Source of the DNA: Phellopilus nigrolimitatus
Taxonomy: Eukaryota > Basidiomycota > Agaricomycetes > Hymenochaetales > Hymenochaetaceae
Assembly: GCA_021029095.1 (NCBI GenBank)
Contig: JAJOHG010000015.1
Coordinates: forward strand, 124,001-188,000
Direction of reading: 5' to 3'
Length of the DNA: 64,000 nucleotides
Position numbers and translations under genes: made by a program. Shown piece after piece: positions 25,878 through 38,623 of the stretch (the stretch's first letter is position 1; every line of letters begins with the position of its first letter). The notes below the pieces were generated by a model. That model saw only the letters and a program-made list of their open reading frames with translations, was not told the DNA's origin and did not search any database.

Positions 25878-28528
25878 CTATGCGACGTGTATCCACTCTG
25901 TGTCTGAACTTGGCGAGGCCCGCATTTTCTTCGGCGACTTGATCTCGACCCACACTTCGTGCTTCAGCACCGTCGGCGACGATTGGTCGTCCGTCATGGA
26001 CGAGGGTGTCAGCGCTTGGTCCTGTTGGATGTTAAGTGCGCGGAGCACCACGGTGCCGCCTTGCTTTTTTGCACTCGCCTTGGCCCGCTCGCCCTCCACC
26101 TTTACGTTGATGCAGAATTCCGCGTCGGTATTGTACTCCATAGATTGTGGCCGACGATGGCGATGACAGAGTTTGCCTTGCATGAAGTGTCAGTTTTGCA
26201 AAGTACGGAAGGACAGAGTCGCTCTCACCGCATGCACCACACTGAGATTTGTCTCCAAGCGGGCCCTTTCGACGTCCGACAGCGATACTATCAGGACAGC
26301 CGCAATTCGAGCAATGCCAGATGCCATCAATCATGTTCACACGCTGTCCATCTGCATACTCGCGCTCCTTCGCCTCCTTCTCGAGTTCTCTTCGTCTTCG
26401 TGCCGAGACTATCCTTGAGGCCTTCAAGTCCTGCGCCGAGGCAGAAGTCGAAGAAACAGTCGCCTTCCAGTGGCGGCTCGAACATCGACGAGTCCGCCAC
26501 CGTTGATGGCGTCGCCGCGGTGACGTTTGCACGCGCCATCAGATTCGACTGTGTGTACTTCGGCGCTTTGAACGAACCTTTCGCCTTCGATAGCGGGACC
26601 GCAGGTGTCGACGGAGTGCTCGAGACCGTCGGAATGATAGCCGTCCCGTTCTCGGATGCCACCATATTCGTAATGGTGACCGACGCCGCCGCGGCTGCCG
26701 CCCTGCGTGATGTCGGCGCAGCTGCCGCCGCCGCGAGCGCGATAGTCGACGGGTCGACCTCGGGGAACCCGATCGCCAGCGTGCGGTGCGTCTTGAGCGG
26801 CTCGCGGTTTGGCAAGGCGATGCCGCGCTGCCCAGATGTGGTGCGTTTCCGCCGCTTGTTCGCCTCCTTTTCGCGCTCCTTGTCGAGCCGGTCAAGCTCG
26901 CCGTCGCTGAGATAGTTGATGATCAGCTGGCACGACTATGTCTCTACGGCGGAGCTCGCACTGGACCGTTGATCCATCGGAGGGGTACCCGACGAGACAA
27001 AGAGACTCGCTGCGCAGGAGATGCGGGCGTGAATGTGCGTCGAACTTTGCCGGGAGGCGGGGCACGCGCAGCGTGTGCGGTCCAGGCGGCTGGGTGGGGT
27101 CGTACGTCCTAGAATACGTGTATGGGAGCGGTGCAGCGGGGAGGGAACGGTTGGGTGCGCAGAAAGATAATGGGTCGTGTGGATATGAGCATAGGCGGGC
27201 TGGCGGCATGCGCGCGTAGATGCTGAGGCGAGGAGAGCGAAGGCTGTAGATTCACAAGTAGTCAGTATAATGTTCCAAGAATTCAACGAAGGAAAAAGGC
27301 AACATACGGAATCAGCCTCCATGTCCCACCCGCCGACCCTGCGCCTCTTCTCATCGAAGTCCTTTTCGCACTCGCCGTTAAGCAGATCCTCCGGCCCATG
27401 GCCGCTCCTGCTCCTGTGGCTGCGCTTCGCGGGCACGACGCCCGCAGCGGACATTGAGAGCCCCGTGGAGGACGGCGGCGGAGGGAGCGGAAGCGTGTGG
27501 AAAGACGCGCTCTGTTGGGAGCTTTGCCCGATCCTTGCCCGTGTCCGTGTCCGGGAGCCAGATAGAGTGCAGAGGACGTGCCTCCAGCATGAGGTGGCAG
27601 CAGAGCACGGGAGTATCTCAGGAAGTAGATGACGCAGGTGGCGCGGGATGTGCACCTGGTCCCGTGAGCATGCTACTTCCGGAGGACGGGGCGCTGATGG
27701 CATGCGGCAAGGGAAGGGAGGGCAGGCTCAGAGCGTCGTCCCTTTGTTCGTGCTGAAAATGCGGACTCTCGGAAGAGGCAGCGGTCGGGTAACCGGGGTA
27801 CGCCATGGGGGCGTGCGACGCCGTCGAGAGGAGGCGCGCAAAAGCGGCGCGCGCGTCGGCAGAGCGGAGGGAGCATGCGTGCTCATACCGTTCGACCTCG
27901 GTGAACTGCGAGCAAAGAGACTGCAGCGACGCAGCGAGGTCCACATGAGCGCTGTGAAGAATACATTCGGCAAGAAAAAAAAGTCGAAGAAAATCTGCTG
28001 CTTACCACTCAGCGCGGTCCGTGCGTGCCTCAGTGTCAGGGACGGCCTTCATGGCGCTCCCGGGGACTTTGGACTCCGCTTTCACGTTCTTCTCCCTTTC
28101 CTCTCTCCACTGGTCTTCTCTCCGTCCACATTTGGGCCAAGGGAGCGCTAGAAGGCAGGCCCTGGACCGACGCCAGAAGGCGCTCGGTGCGAGTGGCGCG
28201 GCTCTGTGCGACGGTAAGCTCGCGACGGAGTGCGTCCGCGTCTGCAAGCGCGGAGAAAAGAAGCAGCGCTAGTTGGGAGGGAGCCTGGGCAGCGGTAAGT
28301 TGGGCGGCATGGTTGAGGAGCAGGGACGAAGTTGAGCTTGGATGCAAGGGCTTGGGAGAGGCGGAGGAGCCGGGCCTACCGGTGATTGCGGACGCTGTTG
28401 AGGTGGGTAAAGCCATATGCGAGAACGTCGGAGGCGGGGACGCTAGAGACGGCCTGGCGCTGCATCTGCAGTTGCTGTTGTTGATATGCGGCAAGCGCGA
28501 TCGCCTTGCGTTCCTGCATGGCCCGCAT
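25878..28528 (-). CDS. GATA-type zinc-finger protein, exon structure partly uncertain
   Basis: A minus-strand multi-exon locus. The well-supported 3' part (about 27,210 to 25,878) has a conserved block with LRVPRLP and HLLRSESLCLVGYP. Then come a charged helix (ELDRLDKEREKEANKRRKR), an Ala-rich run, a second charged helix (RRRRELEKEAKERE), and a finger WHCSNC...CGAC of the form CX2C-X20-CX2C, followed by basic KLCHRHRRP. An intron splits the finger after the last Cys pair. The C-terminus ends SDTEWIHVA. The 5' part (28,528 to about 27,260) reads as a Gln-rich start, a coiled-coil (LRRELTVAQSRA) and a Ser/Pro-rich stretch with basic KRSHRSRSG. I could not resolve every join, so two adjacent genes are possible. 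It is probably a chromatin or transcription factor; no orthologue is claimed. Confidence 0.6.
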
Positions 28529-29790
28529 TTACTGCATCTGGCTTAAACTACTCGTGTCTGTACTACAGACACGAGCTTCTAAGCCAGCTTTTTTCTCTTC
28601 CCGGTTGAGGGTGTGCGGTCGGGCGGCGAACATAAGGGAGGGTGTGGCGGCGAGGACAAGGGAAGTGGCGGCGAGGACATCGGAAGGCGGCGGGGAGGAC
28701 GAAAACGGCAGCGGGGGACAAAGGAAGAGGGCGGCGGTGTGAGCGATGAGGACGAGGTGGCGGCGGCGGGGGCGGCGACAATGACGATGAGGGTTGATGG
28801 TGGTGAAGACGGAGAAAGGACTTAGGCGATTTCGAAGTCCGAGGCTCAAATTTGCTGTCACCTGAGCCGGTCCGCTTTTACATATCACTCAGTCACATAT
28901 ATGCAAAAAAAATTGCATGGATGTATAGCTTAGACATGGGCCTTCATAATAAAAAATGAATGAAACTTTTATATGCAGAGGGGAAAAAAAGAAATGTTAG
29001 ATACGGACCGGAACGCTCACGAGGAAAAGTGTGACGCGTGGCGGTGTCGAGTGGCTGTGACCCCTCCCCATTCTAAGGGATAGATTCCCACACTCTTTGT
29101 ACACTTTTCGACTACTTTGTACACTTTTTTGTAATTGTGACCGTGACAAATCTGCACAGCCAGTGCAGTGAAAACGAGGAAGTAGAAAGGACGATACCTT
29201 CCTTACGTCAGGAATCGTAATGTACCACAACTTCAACAACACTTACTTTTCGCCAGCGGTTTCTTGCCGCAGCTTCTCCAAGTCAGGGGATCTCGCAGGG
29301 TCTTAAATGAACAATTTGTGCAAAAACGTAGCGTCTTCCTTGGGTTTCGAACAAGGATCGACTTGGAATCGACTTGAAACCGAGAGCCGCGACGATTTGA
29401 ACTTTACTTGAAAGTTGAACTCGATTTCGAGAATTTCAAGCACATAATCTTCTATTCGAGCAGCGCGAAAGCACTGTGCCTGGACCTTCGGATTGTTCTA
29501 ATGAAATGACAGAGGGCCTTTGCGGGCGGCCTTTCTATCCCCGATGTTGCGTCAGTCTTTGATTATGTCTGTCAGGTGCTACCTCCTCATTTGCTGCATG
29601 CTTCGTTTTCAGTCAGGGAGGTCTGCATTGCTAATCAAAAAAAAAAAGCTCGTTCGGTTCCCATAGCGGCAGCGCTGGGAAGATCCCGCCATTGAAATCA
29701 GATTGAGCTCCAGCCGACCGCCTCCAAAGGCTTAAAGTCCCTTATTAACTCCTCTCCTTCTCTCGGAGCCTTCAAATACAGTAGTCCTCG
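28529..29790. other. Divergent intergenic region with G-rich and repeated segments
   Basis: About 1.26 kb between divergent genes, so both promoters lie here. Positions 28,613-28,790 are purine-rich on the plus strand with irregular GGCGGCGAGGACA-like repeats. A direct repeat CTTTGTACACTTTT occurs at 29,095 and 29,115. A short A run precedes 29,650. No gene is supported. Confidence 0.6.
29095..29128. repeat. Two direct copies of a 14-base motif
   Basis: CTTTGTACACTTTT at 29,095-29,108 and 29,115-29,128, spaced 20 bp apart (two helical turns). It could be a tandem regulatory site in the divergent promoter; inference only. Confidence 0.5.
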
Positions 29791-32190
29791 ATGAAATCGC
29801 AACATATTGCTATTTGTTCTCTCATCTTTGCTGGTCTGGCACTTTATGCTTTTGCAGACTCTCCTCAGACTGTCAATCTCAAGTATGCAACATATCAGGG
29901 GACACTAAACTCCACATCCAACATCACTTCATTCCTTGGATTACGCTATGCGAAGCCTCCGATAGGTACTACGGCTACCCGCGCCTAAATACCTCACAAA
30001 CTAACTATTTCCATTTTCCCTAGGAGACCTGAGATTCCAGGCGCCCGCTCCGCCATTAACTGTTACTGTTGTTCAGCTAGCAAACACTCAACCGCCCGCG
30101 TGCCCACAAGGGTCCTCTGGTAATGCGTCCTCGAGTCATTTTTCTTTCGGTAAACGAGAAACGGAGATTGAAGACTGCTTGTTTTTGAAGTGAGCGCGAA
30201 GACGTATCCCTATGAACAAAATTTCCTTTTTTCATAACCGTTCTGTATGTATAGTGTGTATGTACAGGGAGAAGTCTCCCCCAACTCAAGGTTGCCTGTG
30301 GTTGTGTGGATACATGGTGGGGGGTAAGTACACGATACCATTTGCTTTTATTTCTTTATTCTTGCTTCATGAGACTCTGACTTAGCCGGAACCCTTGAAG
30401 ATATGTTTATGGGAGCACGACTAACGTTAATGGTGGGGATCTTATCCGACATGCTAACGGCGGAGTCATAGCTGTGGAAATGCAGTATCGTCTCGGCCTT
30501 TTCGGTCAGTACAGAGTGCTTCAGTATTGAGACTAAATTTTGACGTTTGCACTGACAGGTTTTCTCGCCGGTAGTGAGACAAAAAAGCGCGGAACTTTAA
30601 ATGCTGGGCTGCGTAAGCGTTGTCCTATCAAAACCGCAGTAGTATCAATATCAATTTTTGGTGACAAATTTTCATAGTGGACCAGCAGCTTGCGCTCCAA
30701 TGGATCCAAGAACACGTTGGTCGTACTCAGCTCGTAGTATAGTCCCTTTCCTACTAATGATGTTACTACAGATACATTCCTTTGGAGGAGACCCAGCGAA
30801 GGTGACAATATGGGGAGAATCTGCGGGTCAGGACATAGAATGCCAATTCCTGATATGTCCTTATAGTTGTTCACAACTGCATAGGTGCTGGCTCCGTTCT
30901 GCAGCATGTCGTCGCACATGGTGGTAATACGATTCCACCACTTTTCCGTGCAGCGATAACCAGTTCGACGTTCCTTCCATCTCAATATCATTACAATGAT
31001 CCCGTCCCTGAAGTACGTACTAGTGCTTTATGTTAAAACCAATAACTTATTATCTAAATTATATATGTACTCAGCAACTTTACTCGGAAGCTGTTGAACA
31101 AGCTGGGTAAATATTCAACTTTGGATCTTTTCCACCTTTCCAAGCTCACGTAGCTTACAGTTGTTCAAACACTAATGACACATTCGCATGTCTCGTGTCA
31201 GCGGACGGAAGCCTTCTCGAAGCTGTGAACTCCGCCATTTGCTCCAGTTATTTCTTTGGCACGTTCGCTTTCGTCCCCGTAGTCGACGGGACATTCATCG
31301 TGGAGAGGCCTACGCAAACCATGGCGCGCGGGAAACTCAACGGGGTGAGTGACACTCAATTCCCGTGCATTTCTAATTCCTAAGACGGATTTTTTTTTAA
31401 AACATGCAGGATGTGCTCCTCGGAATGACAAATGTCCTCGAAGGTTTCGCATTTGTCAGCGACGACATCACCTCAAAAATGACGCTTCCTGAATATGTCA
31501 GCCAGCTTTTTCCGGGGTTCGGGGAGGCACAAGTGAACGCTGCCATCCAACACTACACCAACATTGGGCTCGAGACTGTCTTTAACCAAGCAGTTGCGGT
31601 CATGGGCGAATGTGTGTTATTCTTTTACTTGATTCAACCCCGTGACCTATCTTAAGCTGTGGTTCGGAAGCTATCTTCATTTGTCCGACATATTTTCTGC
31701 TTAATGGCTTTCCCGGCCCATCTTTCAAGGTACATATGCATGACTCGTCTCCTTCGGAGATTCGTGATTCATTACCTTTCCATTAGGGCGAGTTTGCAGT
31801 GCCACCGGGAACCCACTCGAGCGACTACTATTATATATTTCCTAGCAGCGGGTACGAGTGCTGCTTGTCTGCATATCCTTTTCGTCCATGAGTTCTGATG
31901 TTTTATGGATCTTTTATCTAATCAGCTCTCCCCCAATTCCGAATGCCCAGTTTTCCGCGTCTTTTACCGGCTCGTTCCTCGGTGTAGTCAAGTCACTCAA
32001 TCCGAACGTTAATCCGCTATTTCCCAATAGCATTACACCACAGTGGAACCAGTATGTCTTCGGTAACACGGAGATGCTGTTCAACATTACACAGGCCGGA
32101 GAACCCGACATTCGAGCATTCAGGACAGATACTGGGTTGCTGGAGCGGTGCAGTTTCTGGAAAAGCGTCGCAGAATATACGCCCCAATGA
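29791..32190 (+). CDS. Secreted type-B carboxylesterase/lipase
   Basis: Alpha/beta hydrolase of the carboxylesterase type B (lipase/cholinesterase) family, predicted to hydrolyse esters outside the cell. It starts at 29791 with a signal peptide (IAICSLIFAGLALYAFA), and more than ten small exons follow to the stop at 32188-32190. Family blocks appear in order: FLGLRYAKPPI-GDLRFQAP, EDCLFL, PVVVWIHGGG (oxyanion hole), VEMQYRLGLFG, LALQWIQEH, FGGDPAKVTIWGESAG with the catalytic Ser in GESAG, LFRAAITSSTFLPSQ, and GTHSSDYYYIF carrying the likely catalytic His. Introns interrupt several motifs, including GESAG. N-glycosylation sequons such as NSTSNIT are present. No frame lesion was found, though some joins are inferred. 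Substrate unknown. Confidence 0.88.
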
Positions 32191-32904
32191 TATCAAGCTG
32201 GAATGTCCGGATGGTCCATCATTTGAAGAGGCGCAAAGTCGTTATATGAGGACAAGTACAAATTTCAGTGCCGAACAGGATGAACAACATTCTTGACTTC
32301 ACTTCCCTATTATTCTCTTCCCCTTTTTTAATCCCTGTGTCTGCTTTTTCCAATCGACAACGTAACTGTAATTCAACTTTGCACTATCTAGATCGATTTT
32401 TTTTTCAGTCATTTTTTTCTCGCCTTCGGACCATCCTTCCCAAACTTTGTCCCGGAAGCTTAGTTGATCTAGTGCGTATACCGCCATATCTTTTATGTAG
32501 TCACCGCGTGCGGCCGGCGCATTGAGTTTGCAAGGGGTCGCCGTGAAGTGTACGAAAATGAACCAGGTTTTTTCCAAGAAATCAAAAGGTTTGGTTGAAG
32601 TCACTAACTTGGGACGTCGGATGAGATGCATATAGCATAAAACATTTCCCGAAGTCGAGCAACTGGCGTTCTCCAGCGAATGCGAGATTTTGATGTATTT
32701 CTTCCCGCAACTTCAAGGGGAATTTTGAGGAAGATTGTTGCTATATGAAATTCGGAGTCCGATGGCAGTCGCCGTGCTTCACTGACAACTATGTAACTTA
32801 AGAAGGCATTCCTCTCTGCCTATCTAACTTTTGCTACGTCTCTCAGTCAATCAACCAGAAGATGGCCGAAGAGGACCCCCATAAATTCGTTCAGTGAAAA
32901 AAGG
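32191..32904. other. Intergenic region between the esterase and GT25 genes
   Basis: About 710 bp: esterase 3' UTR and the upstream region of the next gene. T-rich near 32,390-32,420. No gene is supported. Confidence 0.5.
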
Positions 32905-34197
32905 ATGTCTTTACCGCACGCAAGCTGGCGTCTCCGAACGGGCCTGCTGTCTCTGCTCGCTATTGTGCTGTGCCTTTTCGTGCTCTCCGTGTTTCTTGTG
33001 CCGCGAAACCTACTCCATTCGCGTCTCTGCGCGCTGCCTCTGCAGGGGACCGTACTCTCAAATGTCTGCTCATCAACGCTGCCTTACCCTGCCGACCCTA
33101 TTACCTTCAACGGTTCGGGTGGCTCAACCCCAGAAAACCACTACAACCACTCTGATGAAACGCTGGGCATCGCGTCCTCGATATATGTGGTGTCTCTGGC
33201 TAGGAGAACGGATCGCAGACAAGTTATGGAACAACTAAGGAGGGCTTTACATCTGGATTGGCGGTACTTTGATGCTCTTGACAAAAACGACGCGCTCGTC
33301 GACGATATTCTGTACTCCGTAGCAAGACAGAGGGTGAAAGCGAACGAGACCTTTAGCTGGCCTGAAAAGGACATTGAGTTTTATCCTGAACCCATTTTAT
33401 CACAGCCATTGTATCCTGAATATGTGCCTAGCAGGAATCTGCTCTCGAAGCCTCTACTCTGTGCCACCGGAGATAACACCATCCCCACGTACGCAAACGT
33501 CTCATCTATCCCGTTCCATATGATTCTGTCGAGGGGCATGATTGCATGCTGGTACTCCCACATCCGTCTTATGGCTGAAATCGTCAATCGTACTCGGCAC
33601 TTACAAGAGGGCTCTTGGGACGGGCGGGAGGGCGTTACCGTCGTTTTCGAAGACGACATTGACGTGGAGTGGGATCTGAAGGAAAGACTGGAGTCGATGT
33701 GGGGAGACCTCCCAAAGGACTGGGACATCGTCCTACTAGGTACGGCTCTATAAAAGTATCTCAGATTACCATGCTTATATCCACAAACACAAGGCCACTG
33801 CTGGTCCGACGAGTCCGCAAACGCTCCCCTCGCACCGGGCTCGCCCTTGCACCCGTCGCACAGCCCGAAGTGCACACACGGCTACGTGCTCTCTCCGTTC
33901 GGCGCGCGGCGCCTCCTCGCGCACCTCGCGCATGCACCCTTCGCGTTCTCGCGCGCGCTCGACCAGGCGCTCGCGCACCTCGTGCGGGCGCGCCGCATCC
34001 GCGGCTTCAGCGTCGTGCCGAGCATCGTCGTGCAGCGCCGGTGTGCCGTGGGCGCAGGCGCGGAGGAGTGCGAGCATGCTGAGGGCGGCGATTCAGATAT
34101 ATGGGTGAGCGAGGGCCGGAGGGGGAGTCGGTGGCGGGACAGGTTGGAGGATAGCGCGCTTGAGCGGATTGCGAAGTTGGACACGGATAGGGAATAG
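32905..34197 (+). CDS. Glycosyltransferase family 25-like protein
   Basis: Two exons, 32905-33739 and 33794-34197, give about 412 residues. An N-terminal membrane anchor (LLSLLAIVLCLFVLSVFLV) is followed by a short stem. The catalytic domain begins IYVVSLARRTDRR, the family's opening strand (YVISLxRRxDRR). RGMIACWYSHIRLM and the metal-binding VVFEDDIDVEWD with the EDD triad follow, then WDIVLLGHCW across the intron and KCTHGYVLSPFGARRLL. These are hallmarks of GT25 (LPS glycosyltransferase/procollagen galactosyltransferase-like) proteins, common in basidiomycetes with unknown acceptors. It probably sits in the Golgi. The second exon is much more GC-rich than the first and ends in an Arg-rich tail. 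Confidence 0.85.
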
Positions 34198-36204
34198 GCC
34201 CGCCCACTTGTTAACCCGCGCCAAGGGAATTATTTGACAGGTCAAAGTCTTAAACAAATCCAGCTTCGCTCAGTGATCAAAAGTTTGGGGTGAACACTCT
34301 GTTCATTGTCACTGAGAGTAGTGGGCATCAAATCGACGCGGCTTTGCTCTCGCTTCATTTCCACGACATTTATTCCACACAGCAGTTTCTGTTGGAAGGT
34401 GCGGTGATAATAAGCGGGAAAAGGGGAAGGAGAGTATGGCGCCGGTGAGGGGCTTGAGGGTCGTAGAAGGTCTGTCTGCATTTGCCAGAAGTCAAATATT
34501 CTTCCTGTAAAATTTGGCGAAGCATCTGTGGCCAACCAGCAAAGCGGAATCACACACGAGTACATAGAATGTCCTGAATATCGTGAGCATAACTGAGCGA
34601 AGTTCGGTCGAGCTGAGAAGGACAAGTGTACGATTGCAAAGGCATCCCATTTAAAACTAAAACAATTGAAATGCTCATAACGCATAAAGGTCGGTTCCTG
34701 CATTATTGAAGCGTGAGAAAAGGAATAAATTAGGGCGCCTAATTCAAACTTAGTCTCAGATGGGCGCTTACATGCAGTGCAATGACCTGGTTGGCTGAAG
34801 ACAGGACGATACGAAAATGTCATACATAGGCAGAATAAGCATTCCGACACTGGAACTGAGCTTCCAATGATTCATTATGTATGGAAAACACGACAAAGTG
34901 TGCCAAAAGTCTGCGCATTATGCAGCCGAATTACCCGCCTCCTAACTCGGGAACAGTCTGACCCTGTGCAGTATGAGATTTATTCATTAGAGTCGCAGGA
35001 TACAGTAATTGTTAATATTGATAAGTAGTAGCGGACGCGCCGTGCCGCGCAGATTGTTTGCTGTTTTGATATCTCAAAAATCAGAATTTTTGGCTCGGAT
35101 TTTTTGTGTGCGCACGGTTCAGCGTACTCACCTGTAACACACAGCCGGGTATGTAGATATTGGCTCCAGAAGATCCTGGGATGTTTGTTGAGGAAATCAG
35201 GATGTACCTTGCCAGGGACATCAGTAGAGAATAAAGCACACCAATTCTGTGTCTATTCAGCATCCATGTAAAGTCACGCAGAAGTTTACACTATCCCATC
35301 AGCAGCAGCACCCATTTTTCTCCATTTCAAGAATTTATGGCGCCCGGTGGAGCAGGCGCGCAGCAGCTCCAATGGAGAAGTGAATGCGCCTACCAAAGGT
35401 ATATACCACGTAGTTGTATTTTTGGACAGGGAACTCGAGAAGATTGATTGATCCTGCTTTTGCAGAGTTCAGATGAAACAGCTGCCGAGCTGTTCAGCAT
35501 CGGACGTTGATTCCATTGCGCGCCGCGGTCATTGGTGGGACGTGTATGAGCGCTTGAGCATTTAAAGCAATTAGGAAGTGGATGGCCTCGGCATGATGTG
35601 CCGAGGCCGGTGTAATTAATATTGATCATGTTCGACACACGCGTACACTTGAAGCCGTCAAATACAAGCAGGTGTTGCAGACTGACCTTTGTATGACATC
35701 GCAGGCGCCAGCAGCGAGCGGACGCTGTCGACGTCGAGCAGCCACAAACTTGAAGTACATGTACGGAGCCGACGTCAATCGCGTCGATCCTTGTTCGGTT
35801 ACGGACGCCACACGCGTGCTTGGCATCGATGACGAGACTCAATTTCAGGAGCGCGGCCGAACTTCCCTGCTGCGCCGGCGCCGCTGCCGGAATATCTGCT
35901 GATATCTATATTTTATATTATTTGAGAGACAGAAAAGGAGATACAAGGACTATATGCAGGAAATCCGAGAACAAAGACGTCCGAGAGAAGAAGCGAGCTA
36001 AATATAAAATACACGTTTCGAAGCCGCCAAGATAGACTTCGTATGTAATTGCGGCCGAGCAGTGCCGAAAATATGACGTTAATCCTAGCATATGTACATC
36101 ATGTATAGCTCCAAATCCTCGAGGCTTTTTACTCCCTCTTCAACGTTGCCGTCGGTCTGCGGCCGTCGTCGACGTCGTTGTCGCTGTTGTCGTCGTCGCC
36201 GACA
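34198..36204. other. Two-kilobase region without a supported gene
   Basis: Open frames here (for example minus 34,242-34,850) lack family resemblance or splice partners. A perfect hairpin lies at 35,584-35,608. A GTCGTCGTC-like microsatellite (36,165-36,200) directly precedes the start of the next gene and probably lies in its leader. Confidence 0.5.
35584..35608. repeat. Perfect 10-bp hairpin with 5-base loop
   Basis: GGCCTCGGCA and TGCCGAGGCC around TGATG. GC-rich within AT-richer sequence. It is not followed by a T run, so it is not a simple terminator; function unknown. Confidence 0.6.
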
Positions 36205-38623
36205 ATGGTCAAGGACCTCTCCTCGTCTCCCAACACGGCCATGAGCTACAGCTCCTTCAAACCTAAGTTCCCCCTCGACCCCTTCACCGTCGCGCCTAGC
36301 ACGCGTCTCCCATGGTCCGTCGACACGGACAGCCTGCCCTCGCCGGCACTCCTGCAGTCCGAACAACGCGTCATCCTGGCCATTGGTCGTATGTCTGCGC
36401 TTTATTCGCCTCTAACCGAGCATTACAGCTTTCATTGCAGAACCGACGGCCGCCATGCTCGCGCCTCTGTTTAATTCGCCCCACTTCTCGTCGTCGCTGC
36501 TCATTATCGCAAGCCACAGGCTGCCAGAAATTCCGGGTCTATCCCGGCCAGCGGTCGCCACACTCCGTCTCCGCGCCCCCATTGCCGTCGAGGACACAGG
36601 CGCCTCGCGCCTGATCGACATACTGGAATGGGCGGTGCAGGTCGGCAGGTTGTGGAGACGGACGGGTGGCCCCCACTTTCAAGAATTGATGGAGGAAATC
36701 AGCGCAAGCGCGGACTCCGTCAAGCTCCAGCAGTCGTATGGCCGAACGCGCTACAGTGTAGCCCCATCCCCCAGTACACCTACCTCCCCAACAGGTTCGG
36801 AAAAACATAACGTCTTCTCTTCGGAAACGTCTCTTGCAACCTCGGCCTCGGCACAGACCCGCCGCAAGTCCTTCAGAGCTTTTGGCCGCTCAAAATCACA
36901 GCGCCGGCAATCGGGGCTAACGCTGCTCCCTGCCGATCCGGAGCAGAGGCCCTTCGACGTCATTTTGAATTTTCTTCCCACAAACATCCCGGACAAGTCT
37001 GTCCTAAAGGCAGCCATCCTTGTCACGACTCTTACGCGCCCGTATCTCGTTGCTCCGCCCGTCCGGGCGCCGGCGACGCGCTTCTGGACGGAAGGCTCGG
37101 GTGTGGCCCCCGCCAACCCGGTTACGCCAGACAAGAAACGCTGGTCACTCTTCCGCAGCAGCTCTTCCGCTGTGAGCTCGTCTACCACTGTCAATGTTGA
37201 GTCGAAGCTGGACCGAAGTCTTTCAAGTTCGGTCGCGTTCCATTCTCTCTCGAGTCTGTCAGAGGACTCCGACCGCACTTTAGTCACAGCGCTGACTCGC
37301 TGCCGCAAGTCCCGCATCGTGCACCTCATGCCATCCGTATCCGCAAAGGCAAAGCTGCTCTATAGTAACTCCGCAGGCGCGCAAGCACGGCTGATACGCA
37401 GCATCGAGGCTTTCATGCTCTCATTCTCGTTCCCCGTCCCGACGCCGAGTCTTCCCGCCAACGACCCTGATTTCATTCGCGCACGACCGTACATCTTGCC
37501 TGCCACCGCGCTCGCAGGCACGCTCTCTCTCGCACCGTCTGCGCCGACAGACGCCGGGGACGGCGACGGCGACGACGCGCCGCAGAGCGCGTGGACGCTC
37601 GCGGAGCTCATCCTGTCCGGCGCGCTCGACCAGCCTGCCGCGGACGGCACCGGCGGTGCGATCAGCGAGGTCGCACAGGGGAAGCTGAAAGAGATGGAGC
37701 CTGCGACGCTGAACAACGCCTGGATGGCGCACCGCGCGTGGATCAGCGGTGTCCCCGACGTGCAGGTGCGCCCGAAGGCGGGCGCGCAGACGACGGCGAC
37801 GGGCTCTGCGCAAATGCTAGCGAAAGCGCAGACACTAGCGCCGGCGCCGGTGCAAGTGAGCGATCCCCCACCCGCCCGGACCCCGCAGAAGGCCGCGCAT
37901 GCGCGCAAGCCCGTCCCGGCGCTCGACAAGCGGTTGCCGACGCCCCCGAGGGACAAGAACGAGAGCAAGGACGACGCGAGCGAGATCCGCGCCCCGCCGC
38001 GGGACCCACATCCGCGCTCGCACGCACACGGCAGCTCGCACCGCCACCCCCGCGCCCTTCCCCACTCACAATCGTACCCCGTCGAGCGCCGGCCATCGAG
38101 CTCCCGCCGAGCCCGCTCCCGCAGCCGCTCTCACTCGCACACCTCACCGCCCGCGTCAGCGCACCGCCCGCCCTCCGCGCACCGCAAGCCGGCGCGCTCC
38201 GAGGCGCACGGGCTGCCGACGCCGCCCGACTCGGAGGAGACCTCGCTCGAGCGCGCACCGCCGACGCGCGAGGGCCGCAGGCCCCGTGTATCCGGCTCGT
38301 TGGCGCGCGCGCGCACGGGCTCCGCGCCGCTGCTGCCCGTGTCGCGCCGGTCGTCGAAGAGGGAGAGGGAGAAGGAGAGGGGCACGGCTCCGGCTCCGGA
38401 GCTGGCCGCCGCTGCCGTGGCCCAGGATCGGAATCGGCGCGAAAGGCGAACGAGCGAGGCGCGCGCGCCTAAGCACGAGCCGCCCGAGCCGCCGCGGAGG
38501 GAGCGCAAGGCGCGCAGGCTCGTGGAGCTCAGCACGGGCAGCGACCTGGTGCTCGCGGACACTGGAGAAGCTGAGCGCGCTCGCCTGGAGAGGCGCTCGT
38601 CGTGGAGGTTTTGGAGGACGTGA
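36205..38623 (+). CDS. Uncharacterised Ser/Arg/Pro-rich protein
   Basis: Two exons, 36205-36385 and 36441-38623, about 787 residues. The start is the first ATG after a GTC-repeat leader, and the intron joins in frame (ILAI-EPTAAM). The N-terminal half appears folded: SSLLIIASHRLPEIPG, LIDILEWAVQVGRLWRR, then FDVILNFLPTNIPDKSVLK and a long helical stretch AGAQARLIRSIEAFMLSFSF. RKSFRAFGRSKSQRR is a basic patch. From about residue 490 the protein is low-complexity and basic, rich in Pro, Ser, Arg, His and Ala. The third-position GC is extreme there, producing long false antisense frames. No known domain is recognised; it may be specific to Agaricomycetes. The function is unknown. Confidence 0.75.

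Noticed and set aside
34242..34850. A 202-codon minus-strand frame
   Set aside because: Composition looks random (many Cys, Phe, Ser), there is no family, and no supporting exon lies nearby.
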